Shown in pieces: positions 30,838-40,115 of a DNA stretch of 64,000 nucleotides. The DNA is taken from the NCBI GenBank assembly GCA_024711345.1, contig JANJTA010000005.1, forward strand, positions 62,001 to 126,000. The letters run 5' to 3'. Source of the stretch: Rhodanobacter sp. GTDB taxonomy: Bacteria; Pseudomonadota; Gammaproteobacteria; Xanthomonadales; Rhodanobacteraceae. The position numbers and the translations under genes were made by a program. Numbering within the stretch: position 1 is the stretch's first letter; each line of letters starts with the position of its first letter. Under the pieces are notes generated by a model. That model was not told where the DNA came from, ran no database searches, and saw only the letters and a program-made list of their open reading frames with translations.

Positions 30838-32169
30838 TCAGCCGGTCAGCGTGCGAATCAGTTGCTCCCAGTCCTGGCGCATGCGCGCGTCAGTCTCGAT
30901 GAACTTGCGGATCGTCTTGCACGCGTGCATCACGGTGGTGTGGTCGCGCCCGCCGAACGCCTCGCCGATCTCCGGCAGGCTGTGCTCGGTCAGTTCCTTG
31001 GACAAGGTCATGGCGATCTGCCGCGGCCGCGCCAGCGAACGCACGCGCCGCTTGGACAAGAGGTCCTGCAGGCGCACGTTGAAGTACTCGGCGGTGATCT
31101 TCTGAATGTTGGCGATGGTGACCGCCTGCGCGTGCGTGGCCAGCAGGTCGCGCAGGGTTTCCTCGGCGAAGTCGGTGGTGATCGGCTTGCCGTAGAAGTT
31201 GGCCCGCGCGGCCAGCGTGTTCAGCGCGCCCTCGAGGTCGCGCACGTTGGAGCGGATGCGCTTGGCCAGCAGCATCGCCACGTGCTCGTCCACCGCCACG
31301 CCCTTGTCGTGCGCCTTGGCCAGCAAAATCGCCGCACGCGTCTCGAAATCCGGCGGTTCGATCGCCACCGACAGGCCCCAGCCCAGGCGCGATTTCAGCC
31401 GCGGCTCCAGCTTGTCCACTTCCTTGGGGTAACGGTCGCAGGTGAGGATGATCTGCTGCTTGGACTCGAACAGCGCGTTGAAGGTGTGGAAGAACTCTTC
31501 CTGCGTGGTGTCCTTGCCGGCGAAGAACTGGATGTCGTCGATCAAGAGCGCATCCACCGAGCGGAAGCGCAGCTTGAACTGGTCCATGCTCTTGGCGCGC
31601 AGCGCCTCGATCATCGAGCCGACGAATTGTTCCGAGCGCAGGTAGAGCACCTTGCAGTCGGGGTTGCGCTCGCGCATCAGGTTGCCGGCGGCGTGCATCA
31701 GATGGGTCTTGCCCAGGCCGGTGCCGCCGTACAGCAGCAGCGGGTTGTAGGCGCGGCCGGGGTTGGTGGCCACCTGCATGGCGGCGGCCTTGCCGAGCTG
31801 GTTCGACTTGCCCTCGACGAAGGTCTCGAAGGTGTAGTGCGGGTCCAGGTTGTGGTTGAACGCGGGAGCCGCCGGGGCCGCGGCAACCCGCGGCGCCGAT
31901 GTCGCCTTGGCCGGCGCGGCCGGCCGCGCCATGCTGGAGCCGACCTCCAGCCGCACCGGGCACGGCTTGCCGTCAAGCTGCAGCAGCATCGCCTCGATCT
32001 GTTCCAGATAGCGCCCGCGCACGGTGTCCAGGGTGTAGGAATTGGGCGCAAACAGCTGCAGGCCGTTGGCCTCTTCGCGCGCCTGCAGCGGCATCAGCCA
32101 GGTATGCAGGTCTTCGGCGCTCAGCTCGCCTTCGAGGCGCTCAAGGCAGCGCCGCCACAGATCACTCAT
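30838..32169 (-). CDS. dnaA: Chromosomal replication initiator DnaA
   Basis: The 443-residue AAA+ initiator has the N-terminal DnaB/DiaA-interaction domain ([25 protein letters not shown]), an Ala/Pro-rich linker (about 85-115), the ATPase core ([27 protein letters not shown]) and the C-terminal HTH with the DnaA-box signature [16 protein letters not shown] chose ATG 32169; the track starts at an upstream TTG without support. It binds DnaA boxes in the flanking spacers. Confidence 0.98.
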   Translation of the reverse strand: MSDLWRRCLERLEGELSAEDLHTWLMPLQAREEANGLQLFAPNSYTLDTVRGRYLEQIEAMLLQLDGKPCPVRLEVGSSMARPAAPAKATSAPRVAAAPAAPAFNHNLDPHYTFETFVEGKSNQLGKAAAMQVATNPGRAYNPLLLYGGTGLGKTHLMHAAGNLMRERNPDCKVLYLRSEQFVGSMIEALRAKSMDQFKLRFRSVDALLIDDIQFFAGKDTTQEEFFHTFNALFESKQQIILTCDRYPKEVDKLEPRLKSRLGWGLSVAIEPPDFETRAAILLAKAHDKGVAVDEHVAMLLAKRIRSNVRDLEGALNTLAARANFYGKPITTDFAEETLRDLLATHAQAVTIANIQKITAEYFNVRLQDLLSKRRVRSLARPRQIAMTLSKELTEHSLPEIGEAFGGRDHTTVMHACKTIRKFIETDARMRQDWEQLIRTLTG

Positions 32170-32254
32170 GGATAAAATCAACCACAGCTTCGGAGCGCTT
32201 GCGCGCGGGGTGATGGGTTAGTCTAGCAGCCTCCCCCGCACCCCCGGCCGCCAC

Positions 32255-32324
32255 CTGTCCACAGCGGTATCCACAGGGCGTCCGCCACGGTCATTTGACA
32301 GAGGCGGCGGCTACCCGACATACT
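32255..32324 (+). promoter_or_regulatory. rpmH promoter with upstream DnaA boxes
   Basis: TTGACA (32295-32300) and CATACT (32319-32324) with an 18-bp spacer form a good sigma70 promoter ahead of rpmH. Just upstream, GTATCCACA (32267-32275) is one mismatch from a DnaA box and CTGTCCACA (32255-32263) is a weaker one, so DnaA could influence both rpmH and the divergent dnaA gene. Confidence 0.7.
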
Positions 32325-32364
32325 TTCAAGCCTTTTTCCATCCACATTCCCTTCGGAGCAACCC

Positions 32365-32499
32365 ATGAAGCGGACCTTCCAGCCCAGCAAGCTCAAGCGC
32401 GCTCGCACGCACGGCTTCCGTGCCCGCATGGCCACCGCCGACGGCCGCAAAGTCCTCAGCGCCCGTCGCGCCAAGGGCCGCAAGCGCCTGATCCCGTAA
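32365..32499 (+). CDS. rpmH: 50S ribosomal protein L34
   Basis: The 44-residue protein [20 protein letters not shown]... is unmistakably L34, highly basic and ending RKRLIP. It is too short for the ORF track. CGGAG lies 8 bp before the ATG. It is the first gene of the rightward rpmH-rnpA-yidC group, with rnpA 15 bp downstream. Confidence 0.98.
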   Translation: MKRTFQPSKLKRARTHGFRARMATADGRKVLSARRAKGRKRLIP

Positions 32500-32514
32500 T
32501 TCGGCACGAGCGTC

Positions 32515-32919
32515 ATGGCCAACGCCGGGCTGCCGCGCGAAGCGCGGTTACGTCGGCCGGGTGACTTCGCCGCCTTGCGAACCAGCAGCGGACGCGCAGG
32601 CGGCCGCTGTTTTCATATGCGCTATCGCGACAATGGCCTCGACCATGCCCGGCTCGGTCTGGCGATTTCCAAGCGCGTCTCCAAGCGCGCGGTCGAACGC
32701 AACCGGATCAAGCGCCTGCTGCGCGAATCGTTCCGGCGCGTGCGCCACCAGCTGCCGGCGGTCGACATGATGGTGATGGCGCGCGAACAGGCCGCCGGTG
32801 TCCCCGGGCCGCAGTTGCTGGCCGAGCTCGATGGCTTGTGGAAAAAACTTCAGGCCGGCCATGCCGCCACGTCCGGGCCATTGAAGCCCGCCGGCGACAC
32901 CCGCACAATCGAGCGTTGA
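32515..32919 (+). CDS. rnpA: Ribonuclease P protein component
   Basis: The 134-residue basic protein assists the RNase P RNA in maturing tRNA 5' ends. The RNR signature is present as RVSKRAVERNRIKRLLRESFR. The C-terminal 20 residues extend slightly beyond the core. It follows rpmH directly, as in most bacteria. No yidD gene lies between it and yidC. Confidence 0.97.
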   Translation: MANAGLPREARLRRPGDFAALRTSSGRAGGRCFHMRYRDNGLDHARLGLAISKRVSKRAVERNRIKRLLRESFRRVRHQLPAVDMMVMAREQAAGVPGPQLLAELDGLWKKLQAGHAATSGPLKPAGDTRTIER

Positions 32920-32983
32920 CCTTTTCCCTTCCTGTCTCCGCGGCGTGGACACGTGTCGTGGCGTTACCCGGATCTGCTACGCG

Positions 32984-34714
32984 ATGAATCAAACGCGCAC
33001 CTTCCTCCTGTTCGCCCTGCTGGCCGTGGCCTACTTCCTGTTCCTCGCCTGGGAGAAGGATTACGGCCCCCAGCCGCCGCCGCCGGAGGTTGCCAGCACC
33101 GGCGTCGCCTCGTCGACCGACGCCAGCGTACCGGGCGCGATCCCCACCGCCACTCCGGCCACGCCTGCTCCGGCCGCTCCGGCGCAGAGCGGTCAGAATG
33201 CTGCCGCGCCGGCGCAGCTGATCACCATCACCACCGACGTGTTGAAGCTGAGCGTGGACACCCGCGGCGGCAGCCTGGTGCACGCCGACCTGCTGGCCTA
33301 CCCGCAGGCGGCACGCACGCACAAGTCGCCGAACCCGCCGCCGACCGTGCTGCTGTCCAGCGACGAGGCGCATTATTCGGTGGCCCAGAGCGGCCTGGTC
33401 AGCAGCAGCGACAGCGCGCCGGCCGACCAGCCGAACCATCTGGCGCTGTTCCACGCCGAACACACCGCCTACGCGCTGGCCCCTGGCCAGGACGAGCTGA
33501 AGGTCGACCTCACCTGGCAGGACGCCGCTGGCCTCAAGGTCACCAAGACCTATACCTTCAAGCGCGGCAGCTACGTCATCGGCGTGAGCCAGCGCATCGA
33601 CAACGGCAGCGCCGCCGCATGGCATGGCAACGCCTACCAGCAGCTGCTGCGGGTCGAGCCACCGAAAGCCACCAACTGGCTGGCCAACTACACCAACCCC
33701 GAGACACGCAGCTTCCAGGGCGCCGCCTGGTACACCGGCGAAAAGTTCGAGAAGCTGCCGTTCAAGGACTTCGCCGAACCGAAGGACCAGCTCAACGCCT
33801 CGATCAAGGGCGGCTGGGCGGCGATGCTCAAGCTGTACTTCGTCACCGCCTGGATTCCGCCAGCCAACCAGACCGAGCAGTACGTCACCCAGACCATCAA
33901 CCCCGACAGCGCGCACCCGCGCTACCTGATCCGCACCGTCGGTCCCGCGCTCAGCGTGGCGCCGGGACAGAGCCTGACCAGCCAGTCGCGCCTGTACGTC
34001 GGCCCGAACGTGCAGGGCGCGATGGGCGCGATCGCACCGGGACTGGATCTGACCATCGACTACGGCATGTTCAAGATCATCGCCGTGCCGATGCACTGGG
34101 TGCTGTCGCAGTTCCACGCCGTCACCAAGAACTGGGGCGTGGCGATCATCCTGCTGGTGCTGCTGATCAAGGGCCTGAGCTGGAAGCTCACCGCCATCCA
34201 GTACCGCTCCAGCGCGCGCATGCGCAAGCTGCAGCCGCGCGTGCAGGCGCTGAAGGAGCGCTACGGCGACGACAAGCAGAAGATGCAGATGGCGATGATG
34301 GAGCTGTACAAGAAGGAGAAGGTCAACCCGATGGGCGGCTGCCTGCCGGTACTGATCACCCTTCCCGTCTTCTACGGCCTGTTCTTCGTGCTCGAGTACA
34401 GCCTGGAGCTGCGCCACGCGCCGTTCCTGTGGATCCCCGACCTCAGCGCGCCCGACCCGATCTACATCCTGCCGATCATCTACGCGATCGTGATGCTGGG
34501 CACGCAGTGGCTGAACCCGGTCGCGGCGGGCATGGACCCGACCCAGGCGAAGATGATGAAGGTGATGCCGCTGCTGTTCACCGTGATGTTCGCCTTCTTC
34601 CCCGCTGGCCTGTGCCTGTACTACGCCGTGAACGGCATCGTCGGCCTCGGCCAGCAATGGTGGATTACCCATCACGTGGATCGCGAGGACGCTGCGAAGC
34701 CCCAGGCCGCCTGA
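32984..34714 (+). CDS. yidC: Membrane protein insertase YidC
   Basis: The 576-residue insertase starts with a membrane anchor (TRTFLLFALLAVAYFLFLAW), has the large periplasmic domain typical of Gram-negative YidC, and then the conserved 60 kDa core from about residue 355 (WGVAIILLVLLIKGLSWKLT, MRKLQPRVQALKERYGDD, NPMGGCLPVLITLPVFYGLFF). It inserts and folds inner-membrane proteins with or without SecYEG. I chose ATG 32984 at the anchor; the track's 13 extra residues are not supported. A clear terminator follows. Confidence 0.98.
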   Translation: MNQTRTFLLFALLAVAYFLFLAWEKDYGPQPPPPEVASTGVASSTDASVPGAIPTATPATPAPAAPAQSGQNAAAPAQLITITTDVLKLSVDTRGGSLVHADLLAYPQAARTHKSPNPPPTVLLSSDEAHYSVAQSGLVSSSDSAPADQPNHLALFHAEHTAYALAPGQDELKVDLTWQDAAGLKVTKTYTFKRGSYVIGVSQRIDNGSAAAWHGNAYQQLLRVEPPKATNWLANYTNPETRSFQGAAWYTGEKFEKLPFKDFAEPKDQLNASIKGGWAAMLKLYFVTAWIPPANQTEQYVTQTINPDSAHPRYLIRTVGPALSVAPGQSLTSQSRLYVGPNVQGAMGAIAPGLDLTIDYGMFKIIAVPMHWVLSQFHAVTKNWGVAIILLVLLIKGLSWKLTAIQYRSSARMRKLQPRVQALKERYGDDKQKMQMAMMELYKKEKVNPMGGCLPVLITLPVFYGLFFVLEYSLELRHAPFLWIPDLSAPDPIYILPIIYAIVMLGTQWLNPVAAGMDPTQAKMMKVMPLLFTVMFAFFPAGLCLYYAVNGIVGLGQQWWITHHVDREDAAKPQAA

Positions 34715-34785
34715 CGGACACCTTGGCGATCTTGCCTGATCGCCAGGCTCAGATGAGCGGCCATCCGTGGCCCCATCTCCCATCG

Positions 34786-34827
34786 AAGCGGCCGCGACGG
34801 GCAACCGCCGCGGCCGCTTTCGTTTAA
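34786..34827 (+). terminator. Terminator after yidC
   Basis: AAGCGGCCGCG/CGCGGCCGCTT is a perfect 11-bp stem with a 12-nt loop, followed by TCGTTT. It separates the rpmH-rnpA-yidC transcript from mnmE, which starts at 34838. Confidence 0.8.
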
Positions 34828-34837
34828 CCTGCCGCGC

Positions 34838-36181
34838 ATGAACCAGAACGCCGACACCATCGCCGCCATCGCCAGCGCCCCCGGCGCGGCGGGCGTGGGG
34901 GTGCTGCGCGTGTCGGGGCCGGCGGCGGCGGCGATCGCGCAGGCCCTGCTCGGCCGTGCGCCGCAGCCGCGCCACGCCCACTTCGCCGCGTTCCGTGACG
35001 GCGCGGGCGAGCTGATCGACCGCGGCCTGCTGCTCTACTTCCCCGCTCCGGCCTCCTACACCGGCGAGCGCGTGCTGGAACTGCAGGGCCACGGCAGCGC
35101 CGTGCTGCTCGATGCGCTGCTGCGCCGCGTGTGCGAACTCGGCGCGCGGCTGGCGCGCCCGGGCGAGTTCACCGAGCGCGCGTTCCTGAACGGCAAGCTC
35201 GACCTGGCCCAGGCCGAAGCCGTCGCCGACCTGATCGCGGCCCGCTCGCAGGCCGGCGCGCGTGCTGCGCTGCGCTCCATGGAAGGCGTGTTCTCGCGCA
35301 AGGTCGAGGCCCTGCTGCAGGCGTTGATCGCACTGCGCGTGCACATCGAGGCGGCGATCGACTTTCCCGAGGAGGAAATCGACTTCCTCGCCGACCCGGC
35401 CATCGCGGCGCAACTCGAAAGCCTGCGCGCCGAACTGGCTGCGCTGCTGCGCGAAGCGCAACGCGGCGTGCGTCTCAACGACGGCCTCAAGGTGGTCATC
35501 ATGGGCCGCCCCAACGCCGGCAAGTCCAGCCTGCTCAACGCACTGGCCGGCAGTGAGCGCGCCATCGTCACGCCGATTCCCGGCACCACCCGCGACGTGC
35601 TGCGCGAAGCACTGAGCCTGGATGGCATCGCCCTGGAACTGGCCGACACCGCCGGCCTGCGCGAGACGGAAGACGAAGTCGAACGCGAAGGCGTGCGCCG
35701 CGCGCACGGCGAGCTGCAACACGCGGACGTCGCGCTGCTGGTCACCGATGCCGAACATGCCGATGCCGACCGCGCCTTCTTCGCCGCGCTGCCGCCCGGC
35801 ATCGAACGTCTCGTGCTGGTCAACAAGATCGATCGCGACGGCCTGGTCGCCCGCGCCGAACCGCGTGATGGCCTCGTCTGGCTATGGGTCTCGGCGAAAA
35901 CCGGCGAAGGTCTCGACACCCTGCGCGAGCATCTCAAGCGCGTGGCCGGCGCCGGCAGCGGCGAAGGTGCCTTCAGTGCGCGCCGCCGCCACGTGCTCGC
36001 GCTGGAAAGCGCGCGCACTCATCTCGACCACACCGCCACCGTGCTCGCCACCAGCCGTGCCGGCGAGCTCGCGGCCGAGGACTTGCGCCAAGCCCAGCAC
36101 GCCCTGGGCGAGATCACCGGTACCTACACCAGCGACGACCTGCTCGGCGCGATCTTCTCCAGCTTCTGCATCGGCAAGTGA
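34838..36181 (+). CDS. mnmE: tRNA modification GTPase MnmE
   Basis: The 447-residue GTPase, with MnmG, installs the 5-carboxymethylaminomethyl group at wobble U34 of tRNAs. It has the N-terminal folate-binding domain (TIAAIASAPGAAGVGVLRVSG), the helical domain (PGEFTERAFLNGKLDLAQAEA), a G domain with G1 GRPNAGKSS, G3 DTAG and NKID, and the invariant C-terminal FCIGK with the functional Cys. Length normal. It ends directly against the convergent rbsK stop. Confidence 0.97.
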   Translation: MNQNADTIAAIASAPGAAGVGVLRVSGPAAAAIAQALLGRAPQPRHAHFAAFRDGAGELIDRGLLLYFPAPASYTGERVLELQGHGSAVLLDALLRRVCELGARLARPGEFTERAFLNGKLDLAQAEAVADLIAARSQAGARAALRSMEGVFSRKVEALLQALIALRVHIEAAIDFPEEEIDFLADPAIAAQLESLRAELAALLREAQRGVRLNDGLKVVIMGRPNAGKSSLLNALAGSERAIVTPIPGTTRDVLREALSLDGIALELADTAGLRETEDEVEREGVRRAHGELQHADVALLVTDAEHADADRAFFAALPPGIERLVLVNKIDRDGLVARAEPRDGLVWLWVSAKTGEGLDTLREHLKRVAGAGSGEGAFSARRRHVLALESARTHLDHTATVLATSRAGELAAEDLRQAQHALGEITGTYTSDDLLGAIFSSFCIGK

Positions 36182-37078
36182 TCAATCGGCCTGCTGCGCG
36201 AGGAAGGCGCTCAGCTCGCGCCCGCTGGGCATGCCGCCTTGTGCGCCCAGTCGCGTCACCGACAGCGCGGCGGCGGCGCAGGCCTTGCGTACCGCTTGCG
36301 GCAGGCCTTCTTTCAAAAACACGGCCAGCGCGGCGTTGAAGGTGTCGCCGGCGCCGGTGCTGTCGACCACCTCGACCTTGAAGCCGTGCTGGTGGGCGGG
36401 CTCGCCTCCGTCGCGGTACCACGCGCCTTCGCCGCCGCGGGTGAGTACCACCGGACAGGGCGAGTGCCGCATCAGGTCACGGAAATCCTCGTGGGGATCG
36501 GCGCCGAGCAGGATCGCCAGCTCGTGCTGGTTCGGGGTGACGTAGCGGGCGAGTTGCAGCCAGTCGATGGGCAGCTGTTGCGCGGGCGCGGGGTTGAGGA
36601 TCACCGGCACGCCGAGGCGGTGGCCCAGGCGCACGGTGGCTTCCACCGTCTCCAGCGGGATCTCCATCTGCACCAGCACGGCGTCGGCGCGCGCGATCAG
36701 TGCCTGCGCCGCGGTGACCTGCGCCGGCGTGACACAGGCGTTGGCGGCGGGCACCACGATGATCTGGTTCTCGCCGCCGGCGACGGTGATCGAGGCGGTG
36801 CCGCTGGCGCCGTGCTCGAGACGCGCGACGTGATCCAGATTGACATGTTCGGCGGCGAGGCCGGCATGCAGCTGGTCGCCGAAGGCGTCGCGGCCGAGTG
36901 CACCGACCAGCGCCACCTCGGCGCCCAGCCGCGCGGCGGCCACGGCCTGGTTGGCGCCCTTGCCACCGGGCACGGTGAGGAAACGCTCGCCGAGGATGGT
37001 CTCGCCAGGGCCGACGAAGCGTGGCGCCTGGGTGACCAGGTCCATGTTGATGCTGCCCACGACGACGATGCGGCTCAT
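36182..37078 (-). CDS. rbsK: Ribokinase
   Basis: The 298-residue PfkB-family kinase phosphorylates ribose at O5. It shows the two family signatures: GGKGANQAVAAARLGAEVALVG near residue 40 and the C-terminal DSTGAGDTFNAALAVFL with the catalytic Asp. The N-terminus IVVVGSINMDLV is typical of RbsK. No ribose transporter or regulator is adjacent, so it may serve nucleoside salvage. It is convergent with mnmE, the stops abutting. Confidence 0.93.
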   Translation of the reverse strand: MSRIVVVGSINMDLVTQAPRFVGPGETILGERFLTVPGGKGANQAVAAARLGAEVALVGALGRDAFGDQLHAGLAAEHVNLDHVARLEHGASGTASITVAGGENQIIVVPAANACVTPAQVTAAQALIARADAVLVQMEIPLETVEATVRLGHRLGVPVILNPAPAQQLPIDWLQLARYVTPNQHELAILLGADPHEDFRDLMRHSPCPVVLTRGGEGAWYRDGGEPAHQHGFKVEVVDSTGAGDTFNAALAVFLKEGLPQAVRKACAAAALSVTRLGAQGGMPSGRELSAFLAQQAD

Positions 37079-37130
37079 GCGTGCTTCCCGGTTTGTGTCC
37101 TTCGAAGCTTACCCGGTGAAGCCGTCACGT

Positions 37131-37205
37131 GTAGGAGCCCGCTGGCGGGCGATGCCTTTGCTCTGATGTCAGAAGCGAGAGCATCGCCCGCCAGCGGGCT
37201 CCTAC
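37131..37205. repeat. Dispersed palindromic repeat, copy 1 (perfect)
   Basis: GTAGGAGCCCGCTGGCGGGCGATGC (37131-37155) is repeated exactly in reverse complement at 37181-37205, with a 25-bp spacer starting CTTTG. Related copies lie at 55.8, 57.9 and 58.9 kb, always between genes. It is a REP-like mobile or structural element and may also fold in RNA from both flanking genes. Confidence 0.85.
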
Positions 37206-37231
37206 AGGGAGGGAGTTACGCGGAGCGCGAG

Positions 37232-37864
37232 TCAGGGCGACGGAGCGCGGCCGAAGCCGGTGTCGCCGCCGGGCAGGAGCGCCGGCGCCGGGCCGGCCAC
37301 GGCGAGCAGGGACTGCGCGTAGCTGTCTTCCATGCTGATGGTGGAGACCTCGTCCCAGGCGAAGAACGAAGGCTCGCGCATCCACTCGGCGTCGGGGCTG
37401 AGTTCCTGCAGGTTGAAGCCGTCTTCCTCGACGTCGATCAGGCGGCCGATGTAGCAGACCTCGGACTCGTCCTCGCTGTCCACGTGCACGCCGATCACCG
37501 GCGCCTGTGCGCCGGCGGCCTGGATCACCTCGCGGATGTTGTCCAGCGGGAACCCGCGCGGCATGCGCGGCAGGATCTGCTTCAGCGCCAGCGCCTTCTC
37601 CATGAAGGCGTGGTGCTTGTCCGGCGCCTCCAGTTCGGTGACGTCGCGATGGCGCATCACGTACATGCCGTCGTAGCTGATGCCGTCGCCGACCACCCAG
37701 AGCAGGAAGAATTCGCGACCCACCCCGCCCACGTAGCCGCAGAAGCTGCCGTGCTCAAGCTCCTCGCGCCACAACCGCACCAGCGTCCGTTTCTGCTGCG
37801 CCTCGCGCAACTGGGCGCGCTGGCCGGTGTTCTTCAGTTCAATAACGTTGTTCACGGCGTTCAT
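37232..37864 (-). CDS. Hypothetical soluble protein, 210 aa
   Basis: I do not recognise a named family. The protein starts MNAVNNVIELKNTGQRAQLREAQQKRTLVRLWREELEHGSFCGYVGGVGREFFLLW. It has no signal peptide or membrane helix, an acidic middle (VDSEDESEVCYIGRLIDVEEDGFNL) and a low-complexity Pro/Gly end. The alternation of short hydrophobic strands suggests two small beta-rich domains. It is on the same strand as hslU, 27 bp after hslU upstream stop is reversed, so it lies downstream of rather than within the protease unit. Confidence 0.7.
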   Translation of the reverse strand: MNAVNNVIELKNTGQRAQLREAQQKRTLVRLWREELEHGSFCGYVGGVGREFFLLWVVGDGISYDGMYVMRHRDVTELEAPDKHHAFMEKALALKQILPRMPRGFPLDNIREVIQAAGAQAPVIGVHVDSEDESEVCYIGRLIDVEEDGFNLQELSPDAEWMREPSFFAWDEVSTISMEDSYAQSLLAVAGPAPALLPGGDTGFGRAPSP

Positions 37865-37891
37865 TTTAGCAGATCGGCCTGACCGGCTTGT

Positions 37892-39226
37892 TCAGAGGAT
37901 GTAGCGGCTGAGGTCTTCGTCCCTGGCCAGGACACCCAGGCTTTTATCCACATGTTCGGCGTCGATCAGGTACTTTTCGCCGGATTTGTCCGCGGCCTCA
38001 TAGGAAATCTTCTCCAGCAGACGCTCCATCACGGTGTGCAGGCGGCGGGCACCGATGTTCTCGGTGCGCTCGTTCACCTGGAACGCGACCTCGGCCAGCC
38101 GATCGATGCCCGAGTCGGTGAACTCGATGATGACGCCCTCGGTGCCGAGCAGGGCGGCGTACTGCTTGGTCAGCGCGTTGTGCGGCTCGCGCAGGATGCG
38201 CTTGAAGTCATCCACCGACAGCGCGGAGAGCTCCACCCGGATCGGCAGGCGGCCCTGCAGCTCGGGAATCAGGTCCGACGGCTTGGCCAGCGAGAACGCG
38301 CCGGAGGCGATGAACAGCATGTGGTCGGTCTTCAGCGGGCCGTACTTGGTGGACACGGTGGAGCCTTCCACCAGCGGCAGCAGGTCGCGCTGCACGCCCT
38401 CGCGGCTGACCCCGGAGTGGCCGTAGTCGGAGCGCTGCGCCACCTTGTCGATCTCGTCGATGAACACGATGCCGTTCTGCTCGGCCGCTTCTACCGCCTG
38501 CGCACGCACTTCCTCGTCGTTGAGCAGCTTGCCGGCCTCCTCGTCGATCAAGAGCGGCCGCGCCAGCTTGATCGCCAGCTTGCGGCTCTGCGTCTTGGCG
38601 CCGCCGAGGTTCTGGAACATCTGGCGCAGCTGTGCGCCCATTTCCTCCATGCCCGGCGGCGACATGATCTCCACGCCCACGTTCATGGCGAAATCCAGCT
38701 CGATCTCGCGTTCGTCCAGCGCGCCCTCGCGCAGCTGCTTGCGCAGCTTCTGGCGAGTGTCGCTGTCGGTGGCCGGCGCGGCGTCATGGCTCCAGTCGGT
38801 CGGCGTCTGCCGGCGCGGCAGCAGCGCGTCCAGGATGCGGTCCTCGGCGCGGTCCTCGGCCTGGCTGCGCACGCGCTTGATCGCCTGCTCGCGGGTCAGC
38901 TTGTAGGCCACGTCGGCCAGATCGCGGATGATCGACTCCACGTCCTTGCCCACGTAGCCCACCTCGGTGAACTTGGTCGCCTCCACCTTCACGAACGGCG
39001 CGTTGGCCAGCGTGGCCAGGCGCCGCGCGATCTCGGTCTTGCCCACGCCGGTGGGGCCGATCATCAGGATGTTCTTCGGGGTGACCTCGTTGCGCATGGC
39101 CGGCTCCAGCTGCATGCGCCGCCAGCGGCTGCGCAGCGCCACCGCCACCGCGCGCTTGGCGTCGTGCTGGCCGATGATGTAGCGGTCGAGTTCGTTGACG
39201 ATTTCGCGGGGGGTCAGTTCGGACAT
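37892..39226 (-). CDS. hslU: HslU, ATPase subunit of the HslVU protease
   Basis: The 444-residue AAA+ unfoldase feeds substrates to HslV. It has the Walker [16 protein letters not shown], Walker [12 protein letters not shown], the pore loop [10 protein letters not shown] and the conserved C-terminal DLSRYIL tail that docks into HslV. The I-domain lies at about 110-230. It is downstream of hslV in the usual order with a 122-bp gap containing a palindromic repeat. Confidence 0.97.
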   Translation of the reverse strand: MSELTPREIVNELDRYIIGQHDAKRAVAVALRSRWRRMQLEPAMRNEVTPKNILMIGPTGVGKTEIARRLATLANAPFVKVEATKFTEVGYVGKDVESIIRDLADVAYKLTREQAIKRVRSQAEDRAEDRILDALLPRRQTPTDWSHDAAPATDSDTRQKLRKQLREGALDEREIELDFAMNVGVEIMSPPGMEEMGAQLRQMFQNLGGAKTQSRKLAIKLARPLLIDEEAGKLLNDEEVRAQAVEAAEQNGIVFIDEIDKVAQRSDYGHSGVSREGVQRDLLPLVEGSTVSTKYGPLKTDHMLFIASGAFSLAKPSDLIPELQGRLPIRVELSALSVDDFKRILREPHNALTKQYAALLGTEGVIIEFTDSGIDRLAEVAFQVNERTENIGARRLHTVMERLLEKISYEAADKSGEKYLIDAEHVDKSLGVLARDEDLSRYIL

Positions 39227-39254
39227 GGGGCACCGGGAACGTTGGGTTTCAGCT

Positions 39255-39321
39255 CGTCATTCCGGCGCAGGCCGGAATCGCTCCTGGTTGAAATGCGATT
39301 CCGGCCTGCGCCCGAATGACG
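39255..39321. repeat. Inverted repeat between hslV and hslU
   Basis: CGTCATTCCGGCGCAGGCCGGAATCG (39255-39280) and CGATTCCGGCCTGCGCCCGAATGACG (39296-39321) form an imperfect 26-bp inverted repeat with a 15-bp spacer. This matches a dispersed element type seen in Xanthomonadales and differs from the GTAGGAGC family. It interrupts the hslVU operon and could modulate HslU levels. Confidence 0.75.
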
Positions 39322-39348
39322 ACTCTGGAGAGCATCGGCGCGCTGCGC

Positions 39349-39885
39349 CTACAGCTCTTCGATGGACGTGTTGTGATTGGTGTAGATGCAGATGTCGCCG
39401 GCGATCTTCAGCGCCTTCTCGACGATGGTGCGCGCGTCCAGCTCGGTGTTCTCCAGCAGGGCCATCGCGGCGGACTGGGCGAACGGGCCGCCCGAGCCGA
39501 TCGCGATCAGGCCGTGCTCGGGTTCCACCACGTCGCCGTTGCCGGAGATCAGCAATGAGGTTTCCCGGTCGGCCACCGCCAGCATCGCCTCGAGCCGGCC
39601 GAAGCGGCGGTCGGTGCGCCATTCCTTGGCCATCTCCACCGCCGCGCGGGTGAGGTTGTTGTTGTGCTTCTCCAGCTTCTGCTCGAACAGTTCGAACAGG
39701 GTGAACGCGTCGGCGGTGGCGCCGGCGAAGCCAGCCACCACCTCGCCGGTCTTGCCCAGCCGGCGCACCTTGCGCGCGTTGCCCTTCATCACCGTGTTGC
39801 CCAACGTGACCTGGCCGTCGCTGCCGATCACGACGCGGCCGCCGCGGCGCACGCAGACGATGGTGGTGGCGTGGAAGGATTCCAT
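39349..39885 (-). CDS. hslV: HslV, peptidase subunit of the HslVU protease
   Basis: The 178-residue proteasome-beta-like threonine peptidase forms a dodecamer capped by HslU. The mature N-terminal Thr is in [12 protein letters not shown], so about 6 residues (MESFHA) form a propeptide, longer than the single Met in E. coli. Other family features are [15 protein letters not shown] and [17 protein letters not shown]. Repeats flank it on both sides. Confidence 0.96.
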   Translation of the reverse strand: MESFHATTIVCVRRGGRVVIGSDGQVTLGNTVMKGNARKVRRLGKTGEVVAGFAGATADAFTLFELFEQKLEKHNNNLTRAAVEMAKEWRTDRRFGRLEAMLAVADRETSLLISGNGDVVEPEHGLIAIGSGGPFAQSAAMALLENTELDARTIVEKALKIAGDICIYTNHNTSIEEL

Positions 39886-39953
39886 GGGAGCTCCGCAGTT
39901 GTGCTTGAGCGGATGAAGTGGGGTCGTGGGCGGTGGCCTTCAATGTCGCGGTA

Positions 39954-40110
39954 CGAACCCTTCTCCCCTCGGGAGAAGGTGGCGCGTAGCGCCGGATGAG
40001 GGTGCGGTCGAAGCGCGGTGGGGAATCGAGCGAGAAACAGCTTCCTTCTTGAACATTGCGCGGGCCCCGAACCCTCACCCCAACCCCTCTCCCGCAGGGA
40101 GAGGGGTTTC
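39954..40110. repeat. Composite repeat between hslV and xerC
   Basis: The 230-bp gap holds two hairpin arms: CTTCTCCCCTCGGGAGAAGG (39960-39979) and CCCCTCTCCCGCAGGGAGAGGGG (40084-40106), separated by GGCGCGTAGCGCCGGATGAGGGTG and its partial reverse complement ACCCTCACCCC. Together they look like a dispersed intergenic element related to that at 5.37 kb. Confidence 0.7.
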
Positions 40111-40115
40111 AAGGA

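Noticed and set aside
32708-35758. A 1016-aa minus-strand ORF over rnpA, yidC and mnmE
   Set aside because: Antisense shadow crossing three firmly identified genes.
37131-37205. CRISPR array or tRNA-like structure
   Set aside because: The repeat is one inverted pair with a unique spacer, not a series of direct repeats, and does not fold as tRNA.
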